DNA of 64,000 nucleotides, taken from Viola odorata. Its lineage: Eukaryota > Streptophyta > Magnoliopsida > Malpighiales > Violaceae. The position numbers and the translations under genes were made by a program. Under the pieces are notes generated by a model. The model saw nothing but the letters and a program-made list of their open reading frames with translations. It was not told the DNA's origin and made no database searches. The stretch's first letter is position 1. The number at the start of each line of letters is the position of its first letter. The DNA lies in NCBI GenBank assembly GCA_963691705.1, contig OY829537.1, positions 75,103,352 to 75,167,351 on the forward strand, in the 5' to 3' direction. Positions 1 through 11,440 of the stretch are shown piece by piece.

Positions 1-1403
1 GAAAGGAGCAGAAAGCTTGAAGATTAGAGCCTAAATCAATCATATGGTGTTGAAGTCCCGTTTTCTATTTTTGCTGCTTTGAAGTTGGTCTGTTCGTCTC
101 AAGGCCACTCCTCTATTTTGCCGAGATCAGCTCTCCTCTAGGCCTCGACAAGAAGCGACCCTCCGGAAGGCCAGCTGGATCTGCACTTTCCATGAATCCG
201 CGTGCCGGATTTATTTAATCTCTAGTGCATTTCCTGTCTTCTTGGGATACATTATTTGCAGACACTAGACTTCTTGGGCCCCTATATGTTATTCTCATGT
301 GCTTGAAGACATTTTGGAAGAATGAATCAACATTCTCCTTGATTAAATGAAGAATATTCTCACTTATGTGCAAGCACTTAGAGGACAAGTTCTTGGGAGC
401 TTGTGAGCTGGCGTTGACTGTCCTTGGAGAGGAGTTGGCAGGCAGATGAATGACCATTGTAAGGTAGCAAGATTCGGATTGTAAAGGGGTCGGACAGAAG
501 GAGCAACCAGAGGAGAAAATCAGCACTTCACCCACATTTTCCAGATTTTCCAGCATTTCTCTATTTTCAGTTTTGAACTTCTTGTTGTATTTTCGGTTAT
601 GATTTGTAGCTAAACCTCTAGATTCCTGGTAGGGATCTAGAGGTAGACAATCTATGTTTGTTTTGAGACTATGTTGATCTTTAAATAAGAATGGTTTTCA
701 TATTTCTTTTCTTCTTGTTTTAACTCCAATTTATTCATGTTAAGTTTGAGTTTGGCCAACTTGGATTTTGGCTTGAATGAATATTGTCAGCTCCTCTGAA
801 ATTGAGTATTATCCATGATTGGGGGAACATATGTAGACATTCTCTAATGACTGCGATTGGTCCAGCATTAAGAGAAAAAAGGAAAGAATTAGGCCAGGAT
901 GATGATCTCCATCTCAAGGCCTTGGGACGAATGGACCTCCCGCGTGACAGTTGGTGGGAATGTTACCACTTGACCAGGTTGGCGCTTGGGATGTTGACGA
1001 ACTCATCCGTAGGTCTAGAGAAGGGTTTAATAAACTTGAAAATCTAAACAGACTTGATTTCTCAAACTTCTCTATGAAACCGTTTTGAAAATATTATTTG
1101 TCAATGATCAACAACATAGAATTGTCACCTCAAAGAGATCTCTACCTGGGATTATTTCTCCACTGATTTTCTCTACTTACTACTGTTTTACTGCATACAA
1201 CTTTCGTTCATTCCATTGCAATACTGTTTAATCAAGATTTCACCTCAAAACTTGGTATTCTACTTGGTTATTTTCAGGAACAACAAGAATTAGTCAAGCT
1301 TGTCTCTGTGGGATCGATCCTCTCATCACTATCTACATTTTATTTGTAGCTTAGCACTGAGTTGAATTTATATTTTTATGCAGGGCTTGCGACGGCCTTG
1401 TCA
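1..1403 (+). mobile_element. LTR 3' end (LTR G), inserted in integrase of element I
   Basis: The integrase frame of element I stops abruptly at 1404. The sequence to the left ends CCTTGTCA and is followed by ACAAG (1404-1408), a plausible target duplication. The stretch just before the end (TGGGATCGATCC near 1310) is the kind of sequence found near the 3' end of many plant LTRs, and LTR F has a similar layout. The other end lies outside the window, so this is either a solo LTR or the 3' LTR of an element extending left. Open frames inside it (for example 215-556 minus, 784-1047 plus) match nothing I recognise. Confidence 0.5.
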
Positions 1404-1742
1404 ACAAGCTTCACATTTCTTTGCGTATTCCATGCAATCTTGTACCATAGTTGGCCAATAGTACCCCATTCTCTTAATCCAGAAATACAATTTGGGACCT
1501 GACTGATGAGCACCACAAACCCCACTATGAGCCTCTTGTAAGGCTTGGATTGATTCTTCTCTTCCCAGACACCTAAGGAACACACCATCAAATGAACGAC
1601 GATATAAAGTTTCCTTAAAATATATGAATCGGGGAGCGCGTCTTTTTATTTCGGTCTTGTGACGAGGATCATCGGGCAACTTCCCATACTGGAGAAAATT
1701 GATGAGTGGCTGCCTCCAATCTTCATTCTCTTCTTCGACCAC
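1401..1742 (-). pseudogene. Integrase N-terminal zinc-finger part of element I
   Basis: This minus-strand frame shows the H-H-C-C zinc-binding pattern of retroelement integrases: a histidine pair around SGVCGAH, then YYWPTM, then CEAC. It ends immediately after the last cysteine because LTR G is inserted there, so the catalytic D,D-35-E core is absent. The frame upstream joins the archaeal-type RNase H but is offset by a 38-bp duplication at 1751-1826. Integrase inserts the cDNA copy into the genome; this fragment cannot do so. Confidence 0.8.
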
Positions 1743-1750
1743 AGTGATGT

Positions 1751-1826
1751 CGTTTACTTCCTCCTCATCTTTGGGAACTAATAGGGGACGTTTACTTCCT
1801 CCTCATCTTTGGGAACTAATAGGGGA
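1751..1826. repeat. 38-bp perfect tandem duplication
   Basis: A 38-bp unit starting CGTTTACTTCCTCC and ending TAGGGGA occurs twice back to back (1751-1788 and 1789-1826). Because 38 is not a multiple of three it shifts the frame between the second RNase H and integrase of element I. The two copies look identical, so the event seems recent. Confidence 0.95.
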
Positions 1827-2260
1827 ATGACCCAGCGCCGAGAGACTGATACTGGGATGCTATCTCCTTCAGTCATAGCCAAAACAGCAGCAAGGTTGGC
1901 CAAAGCGTCTGCTTGCCTATTTTCACTTCTTGGAACGAAGTTGAAACTTATGGACTCGAACTTCTCCGATAATTTCATTGCGTATTGATGATACGGTACC
2001 AGATCTTCTTTTCGGACCTCATACTCAGACAATAGTTGGTTAACAATCAACTGTGAGTCACCATATACTTCCAGTTGGTTGATCCTCATTTCTAGTGTTA
2101 TCTCTAAACCGATCAACAAAGCTTGATACTCTGCGACATTATTAGAGCAATTTTCCGTCAAGGTGAAAGAGAATGTCAGCACCTCATCGTGGGGAGTAAC
2201 AAATACTACCCCAGCTCCTGCACCATAGCTTCTAGCTGCACCATCAAAAAAAGTTTCCAT
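1778..2260 (-). pseudogene. Archaeal-type RNase H domain of element I
   Basis: The 160-residue minus-strand frame carries the ordered acidic residues of an RNase H fold: FFDGAA near the start, NNVAEYQALL, VYGDSQLIVNQL, then ENRQADALANLA. This second RNase H is distinct from the one attached to RT and is the diagnostic extra domain of Tat-lineage plant Ty3/gypsy elements. It probably degrades RNA in RNA:DNA hybrids during reverse transcription. Its first codons overlap the end of the preceding RNase H frame (2206-2610) in another phase, which marks a frameshift. Confidence 0.85.
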
Positions 2261-2640
2261 GATGGCATAAAATCAGTGAAGAAAACTTCCTCATCTGGAA
2301 AATCCTCAGGAAGTTCCCATTCCGCCGGAATCGGATGATCTGCTAAGAAATCTGCTAGAGCTTCTCCTTTTGTGGCCTTTTGTGGCACAAAGGTTATCTC
2401 AAACTCTAACAACAGTAATGCCCATTTAGCCAACCTTCCTGAGAGGATTGGTCTAGACATCAGATACTTGAGAGGATTTGCCTTTGATATCAAATGAATG
2501 CTATGCGAGAGCATGTAATGCCTCAACTTTCTAGCAGCAAAGATTAGAGCTAAACAAATCTTCTCGATGGGAGCGTACTTTTGCTCAGCTCCCACGAGTG
2601 TCCTACTCAAGTAATAAAGTGCATTTTCTTTATCACTCTC
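2206..2640 (-). pseudogene. RT-linked RNase H of element I (frame-shifted)
   Basis: This minus-strand segment continues from the RT frame, which breaks near 2620-2640. It shows the RNase H-like connection of Ty3/gypsy pol (AEQKYAPIEKICLALIFAAR, KYLMSRPILSGRLAKW, GEALADFLADHP). The ALADFLA motif is typical of Tat-lineage elements. The expected first aspartate region lies across the frameshift. Confidence 0.8.
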
Positions 2641-4462
2641 ATTTAGTTGAGCGAGCAGCCAAATTAGAGATAAATCTCCTTGTGTATGCCAATCTTCCTT
2701 GCAAACTTTTCAACTCATGAATATTCGTAGGTTCGGGCATGTTGAGTATAACATCGATCTTCGTTCGGTCGACTTCGATGTCGTGATGTCTAACAATGAA
2801 ACCAAGGAATTTCCCAGAGGTAACTCCGAAGGCACACTTCAGTGGGTTCATCTTGAGCTGATATCGACGAAGCCTTTCAAACACAACCCTCAAGTCACTT
2901 AAGTGATCTTGCCTTGTTTTAGTCTTAACTACTACATCATCAATATAACATTCCACAATTTTGTACATCATGTCGTCGAAGATTTTTTGCATTGCCCGTT
3001 GGTAGGTGGCTCCAACGTTCTTCAAGCCAAATGGCATTACCTTATAATAATTTATGCCTTTAGGTGTCCTAAATGCCGTAAGCTCTTCATCTTTTGGATT
3101 CATGCGGATTTGATTGTATCCGGATGAGCCATCCATGAAAGATAAAGCCTCGTGACTTGTGGTTGCATCGACCATCAACTCAGTGATTGGGAGAGGGAAG
3201 TCATCTTTAGGACAAGCCCTATTCAGGTCGCGAAAGTCCACACAAACGCGGATTTGGCCATTCTTCTTCTTCACTGGCACAATGTTGGCAATCCAAGTAG
3301 GGTATTTGACTTCGCGGATAAATCCGGCCTCAATGAGTTTATTCACTTTAGCTTCAATCGATGGGATTAGGTCCGGGCGGAACTTCCTTTGAGGTTGTTT
3401 ACTAGGTCTTATGCCATGTCTCACTGCAAGGTGATGCACTGCAACCTTGGGATTCAGTCCAGGTATTTCTTTGTAAGACCATGCAAACACATCCTTGAAT
3501 TCTTTCAAGAGTTCCATATACTTTTTTGCATCTTCAGGACTCAATAGAGCACTTAGGAAAGTTGGTCTTGGCTCGTCGATAGTGCCAAAGTTTACTTCTT
3601 TCAATTCATCAACTGTCGCTTGCCTCCCTTCCTCAAATATTGACGGAGCTGACTCTAGTTCATCTTCATCTGACACTTCCTCAACGGAGGCACAATTAAC
3701 ATCCTTAACCTCCATGTCTTCAGCATTGTGGAAGAGCTGTCGTTTAACGTGTTTTCTCCTCTGCTTTTGCTTCTTGGAGTTTCCTTTTTGATTTAGGTTG
3801 TTAGGTCCTAGCCGTGTGAAGACGGACCTCCTCTGTGGCGGTGTCGTAAGTTCAGGCTCCAAAGAAGCTTTGTCTCCTAACCTGTCAAAAATAGAGACCC
3901 TAGCCGCTTCTCCTTGGACACGGCTAAATACGGAAGGCTTTTCCTCCTTAGGGATCTCCTTATCAACTTCATATATTTGTATCATAATTGGGTTTGCAGA
4001 TGCCCTTTTGACTTTGATCTTGGCTGGAGGATCTTGTAGGAAACCGAGCCCGAACCTTTGCCTTTCCGTAGATGGTCTTCCGCTGGAAAGGACAGCATCC
4101 AAGTCACCAAGTTTATGAGGCTCTCCTTTTGAGTACCCAGCATTCTCAAAAAGTCTTTTGACTTTTGGGTCATACCATGCTCGACTACATCCTTTTGATC
4201 CTTCACTTTTTATATCTTTGGATCTTATCTCCTTGGAAGCTTCCACCTTGGATGGCCTTGGGACCAATGTTGAAATCATAGGGATGGGTCGTCTTGCTGA
4301 TCCTTCTCTCGCATCCTTAGATTTCATCTTTTGAGGAGCTTCCGGCTTGAATGGTGTTGGAACCAATGTTGAAATCATAGGGATAGGGAGAGTCATACTC
4401 CTTTTTAAGACTTCTACTTCCTCAGTGATGGCGGTTTTGGAAAGCGAAGCCTTTACGAACAC
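2639..4462 (-). pseudogene. Reverse transcriptase region of element I
   Basis: The 607-residue frame begins with a charged linker containing two near-repeats of PIPMISTLVP. The RT domain follows from about residue 345: FIREVKYPTWIANIVPVKK, RVCVDFRDLNRACPKDDFPL, SFMDGSSGYNQI, MPFGLKNVGATYQRAMQ, and the catalytic YIDD near residue 505. RT would copy element RNA into cDNA in cytoplasmic particles. The start overlaps the end of the gag-protease frame (4453) in another phase, so either programmed or accidental frameshifting separates them. The C-terminal end is broken near 2640. Confidence 0.88.
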
Positions 4463-6657
4463 AGGTGTTGCTCCTGTTGCAGAAGATAAGCTTTCTCCAT
4501 TCTTCTTATACTGTGGTGCGAAGATGGGGAAGGCTTCTGAAGGAATATGTTCTTCTGAGAAGAATTTTGCATCTGCAAAATGTGACTTTCCTCGCTGAAT
4601 GGGTTGGTTTCTCCCTTAACGCATTTTACCTCTCCATTGCGAACAAATTTGAGGCACTGGTGCCAACTTGAAGGGATAGCTCCATTCTCGTGTAACCAAA
4701 TCCTTCCGAGGAGCAACTGGTAGGATGTTCTAGCATCAATCACATGAAAAAGAACAGTAGATACCAATTCTTCGATCTCTAGCTTCACTCGAATCGCGCC
4801 AATGGCAGCTTGACCCTTTTGATTGAAACCTTGGATGACCAACTTACTTTTGGAAAGTTCAGACATGGCAATTCCTAGTTTCTTCATTGTATATATGGGC
4901 ATAATGCTGACCGCTGACCCTTGATCCACGAGTATCCTTCTGACCTTTTCTTCTCGAATGTAACCTGCAACATAAAGAGGTCTATTGTGCAAGCGAGATC
5001 CCAGTAGCAAATCATCATCTGTAAAGGTGATTGCATTAAAGCATTCGACGTAAGATGGTTGATCAACCGCTTTCAACAATCTTTCCTTGTATTTGGTTGG
5101 ATCTACCAATGCTTGTACTAGTGACATCCTGACTTCTGAAGGGAGATTAAGGGTTTCGGCTAAAGAGACGTTTGATGGAACCTTTTTCAACCTTTTTATA
5201 ACATTGTCATCCTCCTGTTCGGACTCTTCACCTTGCTTTACGCTGACCATGTGGACTGCTACACAATCTTCATGACATTGCTCTTCTGGGAAATACTCTT
5301 CAAGAGTTACCGCCCTTCCTTCTTTAGATATCTCTGGATGTTCGCTCGGAAGACCCCACCCTTCTTGGTGGATATCATGATTTTGAATAGAGGCACCATA
5401 AGAGTATTTGGAGGATGATTTTCTCTTTGCAAGAGCCTTCTTATTCTTCTTTCTTCTAAAGGTTGACCACCTATCGTTAAATTCATCTTCGGACTCAGAG
5501 CTTGTTTCCCAAATATCTAAGTCATCAGTCATTAACTCGTACAAGCTTGGCCCATAAGGGTTGCCTATCTTTGGCATCCCTGGGTAAGCATAGGTGACCT
5601 TGACTTCTCCATCCGTGCTGAACTTTATAGGGACTGCCCCTTTCGGTAATTCAGCTGTCAGTATCTTCGGCTGAGAGGCGACTATCCCCTGACCCAAGGC
5701 TTGCGACAACGGAATAGGATCGAAAGACCCGAAGGCAATCATTGTCTGTTTAGCATCATTCTTTGTGGTGGTCGTGATGTAGTTGGCCTCTGCAACATCT
5801 TCACTATCGAGTTTTATCTTGCCTTCGTTGTCTAAACGAACGATGAGATCTTTAAGGACAAAGCATTTATCTACCGGATGACTGATGATCTGATGATATC
5901 TGCAATACCTAGGGTTGTCAACCTGGTTCACTTCTTCTGGGCGCTTTGATGGTGGAAGTTCGATCAATTTTTGTTCAAGGAGTTGGTCCAGAATATCGGA
6001 GACTTCCGAGTCTAAAAAGGGGTATCCCCTTTCTTCACGTTCCTTCAGGGTCCTTCTCTGAGCTCTGAAAGTCTTGTACTCCGTCTTGACCTGCTTCATC
6101 CCTTCTTTCCTTTGGGCCTCCTTGGAGGATATCTTTACAGGTACAGTGATAACTACCATGCTTTCTTTTCCCTTGCTGGCCTTCGGGTCTTTCCTTACTT
6201 CTTTCTTGACTTCCTTCTTTTCGCGGGAATCATTTGGCATGTAACTCCCGTGCCTTTGGATATGGACTTCCAAATCATGAGCTCTAGTTGCGAGCTCCTC
6301 AAATTTGCGTGGCATGTTTGCCTGCAAATTGTAGAGTAGTCCCCAATGCATTCCTTGGACACACATGTCGATTGAAGATGACTCACTGATCCTTTCTTTG
6401 CAATTAAGGACCAAGTTTCTCCATCTTTCGATGAACTCAATGACGGGTTCATCTTTTCTTTGTTTCGTCCCAGCCAGTTCTGGTAGGCCGACAATCCGTC
6501 GAGTGCTATAAAAGCGAGTTAGGAATTCTCTTTCAAGTTGGTCCCAACTATCAATAGACCCCGGCCTGATGTTAGTGTACCATTCGAAGGCCCGCCTTTT
6601 AGGGATCGAACAAATTGCTTCACCATCATATCTCCATAAGTTCCTGCATTGTTTCAA
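4453..6657 (-). pseudogene. Gag-protease polyprotein of element I
   Basis: The long minus-strand frame holds the gag core (RRAFEWYTNI, SIDSWDQLEREFLTRFY, DEPVIEFIERWRNL), then a histidine/cysteine-rich knuckle-like segment (RYCRYHQIISHPVDKCF near residue 255). An aspartic-protease-like domain follows near residue 575, where the usual D-S/T/G-G triad reads LVDQGSAVS. The Q in the active-site motif departs from the family pattern and suggests a damaged protease. The first about 15 codons are out of frame with the rest of gag upstream (frameshift near 6600). Confidence 0.82.
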
Positions 6658-7337
6658 GTCTCTATGAAGTGAGCGATGTGTTGTTTAGGGTTCCCTTTCC
6701 CCTCGAATTGCTGGAATTTTGGAGGTTGATACCCCACAGGCAGTAATAGTTCATCTATGCGCCTTGAGTAAGGCTTTGCGTACCCGAGAGAGGATTGCGA
6801 AGCTCCTCCATATTGAGCACGGATAGTGTCAGCAATCATCATCTGCAATTGTTGAACTGTCAGATTTGCGATGGGTGTCGCGGTGTTGTTGCTGTTGTCA
6901 TTCAAATTATTCACCGTGGCGAAGTCTTCATGGTATTTCATCTGTCGTTCTCACTCAGCATTCTCATCACCAGTAGACCCTCCGCTAGAGTTTGGATTAT
7001 TTGATGAGCCTGGTTGACTTGCCAACTTAGCCGTCAGAAAAGTTATTTGGGCATCTTTCTCTGCCATAGCTTTTGTCAAATTTTCAATTGCTAAGGACAT
7101 CTCTTGAAAGCGAGTCTCAGCATCTGGGGAAGCGTCGATGGCCATCACCACAGTAAAGGATTCAGAGGAATCAGAGCTGTAGTCTACCCATCTCCTAGTT
7201 GGAGTGTTTTCAGAAGCAACTCCGGCATCGGACTCTCCACTCGGGTAGTAAGAGCCATCAGATCTGATTTGGATCTCTTTGACGACCTTTCTTCTTGGTT
7301 TTTCCCTACGGGAAAATTGCTTCAATGGTGACACCAA
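6654..7337 (-). pseudogene. Gag N-terminal part of element I
   Basis: A single minus-strand phase runs from a methionine at 7337 to 6654 with one in-frame TGA near 6950. It is rich in charged residues with a short coiled-coil-like stretch (SLAIENLTKAMAEKDAQI) and then reads into the conserved start of the gag core (ELLLPVGYQPPKFQQFEGKG). It stops at the C of the usual FIETC motif, which has become a stop. It is adjacent to the leader and 5' LTR. Confidence 0.75.
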
Positions 7338-7487
7338 CTGGGCTCTTCCGGATCTAGTGCGAGCACGTGTTGCGGGAAGACCTTTTTGAAGTGCTTCAGG
7401 AAAGGGGTCGTCGGTCTAATTTTTGATAAGGCGATTCATTTTGGATCTTGATTTGAGGAGTGTGATTCAAAAGATGAGAGGAGAGTA

Positions 7488-7506
7488 GTGTCCCACTGGG
7501 TGTGCT
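7488..7506 (-). promoter_or_regulatory. Primer-binding-site-like motif of element I
   Basis: Just inside the 5' LTR the minus strand reads AGCACACCCAGTGGGACAC. I recall a similar stretch (GCACGCCCAGTGGGAC) in the leaders of related plant elements. Its position a few bases from the LTR end fits a primer-binding site. The matching tRNA was not determined. Confidence 0.45.
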
Positions 7507-7513
7507 AGAAATT

Positions 7514-8196
7514 TGTACACAAATTTCTCCGTGACAGGAGAAAATTAAACGTGTCAAATTACAAATGTTGAATGTATAATAAAAGTGGTTCTTCTTCTCT
7601 TGATTCCTCTAATTAATGAATCGGTCTTCACTCCGGATTTGGATTTGAACTTGAGTTGGATGGATGACGGATTGGCCTTGAATCAGCTTGTAATCCGCGG
7701 TTGATTTGAGAAGAAACCGGCCTTGAATTAGCTTGTGGTTTCTTCTTGATTTGATTTGATGTGGTTGAGAGAAAACCGGCCTTGAATCAGCTTGTGGCTT
7801 CTCTTTCTTCCTTGGAGACGATATGCTTTAGTTCTTGATTTTCGCAGCACTTCTTCTCCTCAAAATAATGTGTCCTTCACCCTCTAATGAGGCCTCTATT
7901 TATAGGCGCATAGGGATGGTTTTGAGTGGGAAAGATGACACATTTCCTCATCTCATTGGTCCAATTTGTAACCATTGTAATTAATTAATTTACATATTAA
8001 TTAATAATTGAATATCAATTAATTTGACATTTAATCAAATTAATAAAATATTAGATGAGTTTTATTCCCTCCAAATATGAGCTTGCTGGTGGGCTTCGAC
8101 CAAATAAGCTTCATGAATTTCGGTGAATGGGCTTCGTGGCCTTTTTTATAAACTGGGCCGAATATTTTAAGACGAGCCGAAATTTTGATGTCTACA
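7514..8196 (-). mobile_element. 5' LTR of element I (683 bp)
   Basis: On the plus strand the block begins TGTACACAAATTT and ends TTTTGATGTCTACA, so both ends have the form TGT...ACA. It contains a minus-strand TATA box (CTATAAATAG, 7895-7904). It also has three short repeats of the type CGGCCTTGAATCAGCTTGTG at about 7670-7800. It lies directly upstream of the leader and gag. The partner 3' LTR is outside the window, so the boundaries rest on termini and layout only. Confidence 0.7.
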
Positions 8197-8790
8197 CTAA
8201 CCTAATTGAGTGTTCGGACTCAATTAAGGACAAGGCTCACCCATAAACAAAGATAACTATTCTCTGAAGACAACGTCTTAATATTTGGTTAAAAAGGTTC
8301 TGATTTACAATGAGCACAAAAGGCTCTATATATAAGCATTATCCTAAGTACAAGTCATAATTAAACTCTAAGTTCTAATTCTACTAAGACTAGGAGTTCT
8401 AATTAGCTAAATACTCTAATAGATAAATACAAATAATTAAATACAGATAAGCTCGGTATGGGATCGTATCATTCCCTCCCTCTTCGGAAAGATTCGCCCA
8501 TGAATCTTGTTCAACGCCATCTGCCCAAGAAATCTCCACAAGTCCACACTCAATGTATACTCGCCATCTCTTGCGCTTCCTTGGATGCCAAAAGGTGTAA
8601 TCCACAACACACACAATTTGTGACGCCTTGAACAAGTGTTCTCTATGGCTCGCTTCATAAACCTGTTGTAGCCCTTCTTGGAACGGACTGTCCTAAGCGA
8701 ACGCCCCATGGCATATTGATTGATCCATGCGCTCAACTAGAGCAATCGTCGCATCATGGCCAACCTTGGTAGATCTGTCGTCAAACCATT
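8197..8790 (-). pseudogene. Remnant H: 3' coding end of a minus-strand retroelement plus start of its LTR
   Basis: A minus-strand phase from about 8790 to 8400 reads through one stop and ends with DSWANLSEEGGNDTIP. This resembles the NPFEG..DDTI tail seen at the end of the coding region of elements III, D and E. At 8474 it meets TGATACGATCCC, the same LTR start as in D and E, and a TATATATAA-like stretch follows near 8330. Element I is inserted at 8196/8197, cutting this LTR off. The upstream part of the frame continues beyond solo LTR A at 11321. I do not recognise the protein otherwise. Confidence 0.5.
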
Positions 8791-11320
8791 TGTTGCTACC
8801 AGATTTTGGATTTTTGTCACAACTTTTACGTGTTTTATCGCCTATCGCATTAATAGCTCGCCTACGTCAAATTTCTGTCGATTTTTCATCTTCGGCTACT
8901 TGTTTTAAAATTTCGCGTCATTTCATGCCTTTTTTAGTTTTTCGTATTATCGACTGTCTTTTCGCTTGAACTTCTATCGGCCCCGAGTAAATTTTCTCGG
9001 ACCATAGATCGAGTGCATTATTTCTTTAATTGATAATTACCTACTATTTTTCTCTTTCGCATCATCTAGTTTGGTTTCGCTTAATTTTTGTCGTAATGGC
9101 ATTTATTTTGCGTCCGAACTTTTGACATTTTCAAACGGGAAAATTCGTACGTTAAATCAAACTTTTTCTTTAATTACTGTCTACTAGTTATTTAGTCTTA
9201 TTTTTCTGCGCATTTTGGTCCTCTCGGTTTGGGAAATTTTTCATTTCAAACTCGTGCCATAGCTCGAACCGAAAATATCTCGTTCGTGCCCAAATTAATG
9301 CATCCTTATCCGACCTCGTCACCTTTCTTCCCAATTTGATCTCACCGACGTTATTCATCATCAAAAACCTCCTATCAACAAGATATCCAACGATACTAGG
9401 CCACACAAAGTTAAACTTGCTCATCACGCCGGCCACTTGCCGTCGGGCCTCACGTCCGTTGCCCACGCGCGGCTCTCCAACCACGCAATCAACTCAACTT
9501 TCTCCTATAAATAGAGCCCTCCTCACAACTGAGAAAAGGGGGGACCAATTCAGGCTCTGTGTTGCTTTAATTAATTAATTGCTACCTTTGTCCAGTTAAT
9601 TAATTGCGGCACCTAAATTCACTCTCACTCTCCATTTCTTGCACAACCTTCTTGGCCATAAGCTCTCATGGACAAGTAAGCTTTCTCTCTCTAGTTTTCA
9701 ATTCAATTTTCAATTTTTTCCTTAATGCATGAATAAATTGCTAAAACTTGCCTCACATGCTTAGTTTTCATGCCAATTTCATTTCCCTTGCATCAATTTA
9801 ATTGTGTAGTGTCTTGATTCATTAATAACATGAAATGCATTTAAATAGCTTATTTTTCACTTGTTAAAAACGCTACTGTTGTGCTTTAAAATTGCTTGCT
9901 GTTTTCACGGGTTTGAGTTGCTGCTATGTTTGGGGTTTTATTGGGATCAATTTGAGTGAGTTTTAAAGAGTGATTCTCACCTTGGTCACCGGCCATGGCG
10001 CCGGCGATGTGAGCAGGAAGAAGAAGGAGTGTACTGGGCGGGAATTTAAGGAAAAGCCAAGCCCATTTTGTTTTAATCAAAAGGTTTAGGCTTGGATTAA
10101 ATTCAAGCCCATTTTTTGTTGTCCAAAAATTAAACGTGGGCCTAAGCCCAGCCCATTAAGTTTTTTGTATGTTTTAAAACACCGCATTATTTTCGTGCTT
10201 TGTTTAAATGTTCGTATGCCATAATTATTTGTTTATGCCATGTTTATTAAATCGTTCGCTTAATCATGTGCTTGTTTAATATTTCATACAAATGGTTTAA
10301 CTACTTATCTCACTTGTTGTAACAATTAAATGCTTTAATTATTTATCTCACTTGTTGTAATAATTAGTTAATACTTTAATTAATTATTTATCACTCGTTG
10401 TAATAAATTAGTTAGATTAGTTATTCTGACCTCCCATTTGTAATAATTAGTTTAGTAATTAGTTAAAAATTGTGTATGCTTGTTATACCTACGCTATTAT
10501 TGCTCGTTGCTCGTTGGGGCTCGTAAAAAAAGGTAAGATTAACTTAAACTCTTTTATTTATTTTTGCATGCTTGAATGAATGTTTATTAGAAGTGCTAAA
10601 AACCTCGATCATACCATATGCATGACCACTTAGAATGCGTTAGAACCTCCCCACTCATATATAGGACATATAGAATTGCTAAAAATAATTAAAATCAACT
10701 CACATGCATAACGTGTTTAATCACTTGTCTTTTATGCCATGAAATTAATTGTTTTTACTTGTGCTTGTGTTAAATGCTATGTATGGTGGCTTCGATCCCA
10801 CACGGTTTATTTGTTGCATACATTAAATCGGTACTTTGTTAGCTATCCATGATAGAATCACGTAGTAATTAATTTAATCACGCATGGCCCGATGATAATA
10901 ACGGATCGCCCGCTTTAGTAAAAAATGGTAACAATTCTGTTAAACAGAAATACTTGTCCTGAAGTAGTCTCGACTTGTCCCGAAGTTGTCATGATCCTAC
11001 GAATACTAAAGCGGCGTTTCCTATGAGGGCCCAATTACATGTTTTTAAAAATGTTTTCTTTAAACACCTCATTTACCAGTAACCTTGTTTGGATGTGACT
11101 CGGGTGCCTAACACCTTCCCGAGTCCATAATACGACCCCGAACCTTTGTTCTTGGGTTTAGACCCTTTGTCCCTTAGTTTTATTTATTTTATGCCATGAC
11201 GATTAGGTTCCCTAAACCTAGGAATAAAAAGGGTGGCGACTTCATTATGTGAGGCGAGTCCAACGCTTGTCTCGCATTTTGTCCCAAACCGTTTCGCAAA
11301 ATCGAAAAGGGGGTGCGACA
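8791..11320 (+). mobile_element. Solo LTR A (2,530 bp)
   Basis: The block starts TGTTGCTACCAGATTTTGG and ends GGGGTGCGACA, flanked by CCATT (8786-8790) and CCATC (11321-11325), a 5-bp target duplication with one change. A TATA box (CTATAAATAG) sits at about 9505-9514. The 3' third carries AGGGTGGCGACTTC and CGGGTGCCTAACACC, typical in my experience of long LTRs of Ogre/Tat-type elements. No internal coding region or second LTR is present. LTR B is a second member of the same family. Confidence 0.8.
10270..10460. repeat. AT-rich tandem repeats inside solo LTR A
   Basis: Units of about 40-60 bp built on TTAATTATTTATCTCACTTG and GTTGTAATAATTAGTT repeat three to four times. They lie at the same relative position as the much longer repeat array of LTR B. 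Confidence 0.7.
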
Positions 11321-11440
11321 CCATCCATGAACTTGATCAAAGTATCGATCAATCTCATGGATTTTAGGAGGTTGGCTCAATGTGCACCTAAGGTCATCTT
11401 ACCCATGACCCCATCCATATTCACGCCTTTGGTATATTAG
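11321..11440 (-). pseudogene. Remnant H, continuation beyond solo LTR A
   Basis: The minus-strand phase LSQPPKIHEIDRYFDQVHGW runs into solo LTR A. If the LTR and one target copy are skipped, the same phase continues at 8785 and below for about 40 codons to a single TAG, then on to the DDTI-like tail. An upstream TAA lies near 11400. Function is unknown; it is probably part of a retroelement polyprotein. Confidence 0.4.

Larger units (their letters stand above)
1404..8196 (-). mobile_element. Ty3/gypsy retrotransposon, Tat lineage (element I), 3' end missing
   Basis: Reading the minus strand from 8196 down, the order is 5' LTR, leader, gag, protease, reverse transcriptase, RNase H, a second RNase H of archaeal type, and integrase zinc finger. 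The second RNase H between RT/RNase H and integrase is a known hallmark of the Tat lineage. The integrase core and 3' LTR are not in the window because LTR G interrupts the element at 1403/1404. Several frameshifts and stops (near 6945, 6600, 2620 and 1790) show the copy is dead. Confidence 0.85.

Noticed and set aside
3152..4598. Several plus-strand frames of 70-106 codons over element I
   Set aside because: They are antisense shadows of the RT and gag-protease frames, without motifs of their own.
8791..11320. A full retrotransposon instead of a solo LTR
   Set aside because: No gag or pol, no second LTR, and a near-perfect 5-bp duplication directly flanks the single LTR.
11321..11440. 5' LTR of element III
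   Set aside because: No similarity to the 3' LTR end at 34950-35066, and a minus-strand coding phase runs through it.
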